Shown here: positions 5,363 to 6,311 of the stretch, piece after piece
Layout of the letters: each line of letters opens with the position of its first letter
Position numbering within the stretch: the first letter of the stretch is position 1
Program-made: the position numbers and the translations under genes
From: Candidatus Zipacnadia bacterium
GTDB taxonomy: Bacteria; Armatimonadota; UBA5377; JALGUK01
Assembly (NCBI GenBank): GCA_029820875.1
Contig: JALGUK010000114.1
Span: 1-6,311 of the forward strand
Direction of reading: 5' to 3'
DNA length: 6,311 bases
Notes under the pieces: generated by a model
Told to the model about the DNA's origin: nothing
What the model saw: only the letters and a program-made list of their open reading frames with translations
Database searches by the model: none

Positions 5363-6311
5363 TTACTCTCCATGGAGCGCCGCCGCGGCTTCATCCAGCC
5401 CCAGCTCGAGCAGCCTTTTCTTGGTGGGTATCCCCGTCTCCGGGTTCCAACCCATCTCCTCGTAGAACTCGCGAATCTCGGTCATGTTGTCTACTGTAAC
5501 ACCCTTAAGCGGCCCGTCGCTGAGGGGCGGGATGCCGATGACCCGCGGCGGAATCCTGAAATTCACGTTAAGGAGGCCTTCCCGCACGTTGAAGGCGATG
5601 CGCATGTTGGCGGCGCGCTCGCCACGCAACAGGACATCCTCCAGGTCCCAATTGGTGCCCATTGCGGCGTTGAGGAACTCGGCCATCGCAGGCGCCGGGG
5701 CGATGGTCCACCCGAATTCGCACACACCGGTGAGATTTATACAGTGATTCCAGTTGCCGACCCGCCGTGCGGTCGGCCCCTTGCCGCTATATTGATACTT
5801 GTCTTCGATGTGCTTATGTCCGAGGTCAGGCGCGATGAAGTCCGCCTCATCAAACCACGAGCCGGTCTGAGTGTGCCGGGCGGGCGTCGCGTCGGTCAGG
5901 TAGCTGGCCCCAAGACCCGGATTGCAGCGAGGGTCGTGCATCGGAAGCTCCTCGCCCTGCACGTGCATAGCGTACTTTTCGGCATCCTTGCCTATCTTGG
6001 ACGCCGCCGCCCGCGCTCCGTTGCCGAGAATCTCGCCGCCGAACCCCTCGCCCTTGGCCATCTGCTCGGTGACCGCCACGATTGCCGCATGATTGCCCCA
6101 GGTCAACTCCAGGCCGCCAGTATCCTCCTTGGTCAACAAGCCGTTCTCATAACATTCGATGGCGAAGGCGACCGTGGCGCCTGTGGAGATGGTGTCCATG
6201 CCCGCGCGGTTACATATATCGTTGCACTTGGTGATGGATTCGATGTTGTCATTGAGGCACATGCCGCCGAATACGCCTATCGTCTCGTATTCGGGCTTGT
6301 GCCCTTCGACA
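5363..6311 (-). CDS. Aldehyde:ferredoxin oxidoreductase family protein, C-terminal part (5' end outside window)
   Basis: The frame is open from the window edge (first full codon at 6310) to TAA 5365-5363, giving 315 residues. AOR-family enzymes hold a tungsten or molybdenum bis-pterin cofactor and a 4Fe-4S cluster and oxidise aldehydes to acids with ferredoxin as acceptor. KPEYETIGVFGGMC at the start, CNRAGMDTISTGATVAF, GNGARAAA, and the C-terminal RIAFNVREGL and SDGPLKGVTVDNM segments match domains 2 and 3 of the family. The CxxCxxxC that supplies three cluster ligands should lie upstream, outside the window. The cysteine in GVCEFG is the plausible fourth ligand. Full-length members have about 600 residues, so roughly half is visible. 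An ATG at 6262 is internal, not the start. The substrate cannot be told from this part. Confidence 0.95.
   Translation of the reverse strand, partial: VEGHKPEYETIGVFGGMCLNDNIESITKCNDICNRAGMDTISTGATVAFAIECYENGLLTKEDTGGLELTWGNHAAIVAVTEQMAKGEGFGGEILGNGARAAASKIGKDAEKYAMHVQGEELPMHDPRCNPGLGASYLTDATPARHTQTGSWFDEADFIAPDLGHKHIEDKYQYSGKGPTARRVGNWNHCINLTGVCEFGWTIAPAPAMAEFLNAAMGTNWDLEDVLLRGERAANMRIAFNVREGLLNVNFRIPPRVIGIPPLSDGPLKGVTVDNMTEIREFYEEMGWNPETGIPTKKRLLELGLDEAAAALHGE

Overview
All recognisable genes lie on the minus strand, so the transcriptional order runs from high to low coordinates. The DNA is GC-rich (about 60% by eye) and tightly packed, and several starts are non-ATG (TTG, GTG and probably CTG). 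An aldehyde:ferredoxin oxidoreductase-type tungsten/molybdenum enzyme and a radical SAM protein point to an anaerobic prokaryote. Bacterial-type SD sites, SurE and a long-form SerA paired with an archaeal-like class V aminotransferase would fit deep-branching anaerobes such as Chloroflexota. That taxonomic guess is inference only.

Region by region, in transcription order: (1) 6311-5363, the C-terminal part of an aldehyde ferredoxin oxidoreductase whose start is outside the window. (2) 5362-5262, a short spacer with a strong 10-bp hairpin that could end the AOR transcript. (3) 5261-4848, a YjbQ/UPF0047 protein starting at TTG. (4) 4847-4590, a 258-base gene-free leader with several inverted and direct repeats, one of which can pair with the next gene's Shine-Dalgarno. 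(5) 4589-3441, a class V aminotransferase that most likely starts at an unusual CTG codon. (6) 3441-1813, serA, 3-phosphoglycerate dehydrogenase, overlapping the aminotransferase stop by one base. (7) 1806-1054, surE, six bases after serA. (8) 1047-113, a radical SAM protein of the PflX/COG1313 type, six bases after surE, with its frame broken by an apparent one-base deletion near 706-710. (9) 95-12, a small ORF with a good SD. (10) 15-1, a GTG with its own SD, overlapping the small ORF stop and probably opening the next gene.

The aminotransferase, serA and surE look like one operon. The first two make 3-phosphohydroxypyruvate and transaminate it to 3-phosphoserine. The third encodes a phosphatase, which raises the possibility that SurE, or an enzyme elsewhere, completes serine synthesis. 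No mobile element, CRISPR array, tRNA or rRNA was seen. The points most worth a second look are the CTG start, the leader that could sequester the SD, the SurE link to serine synthesis and the frameshift in the radical SAM gene.
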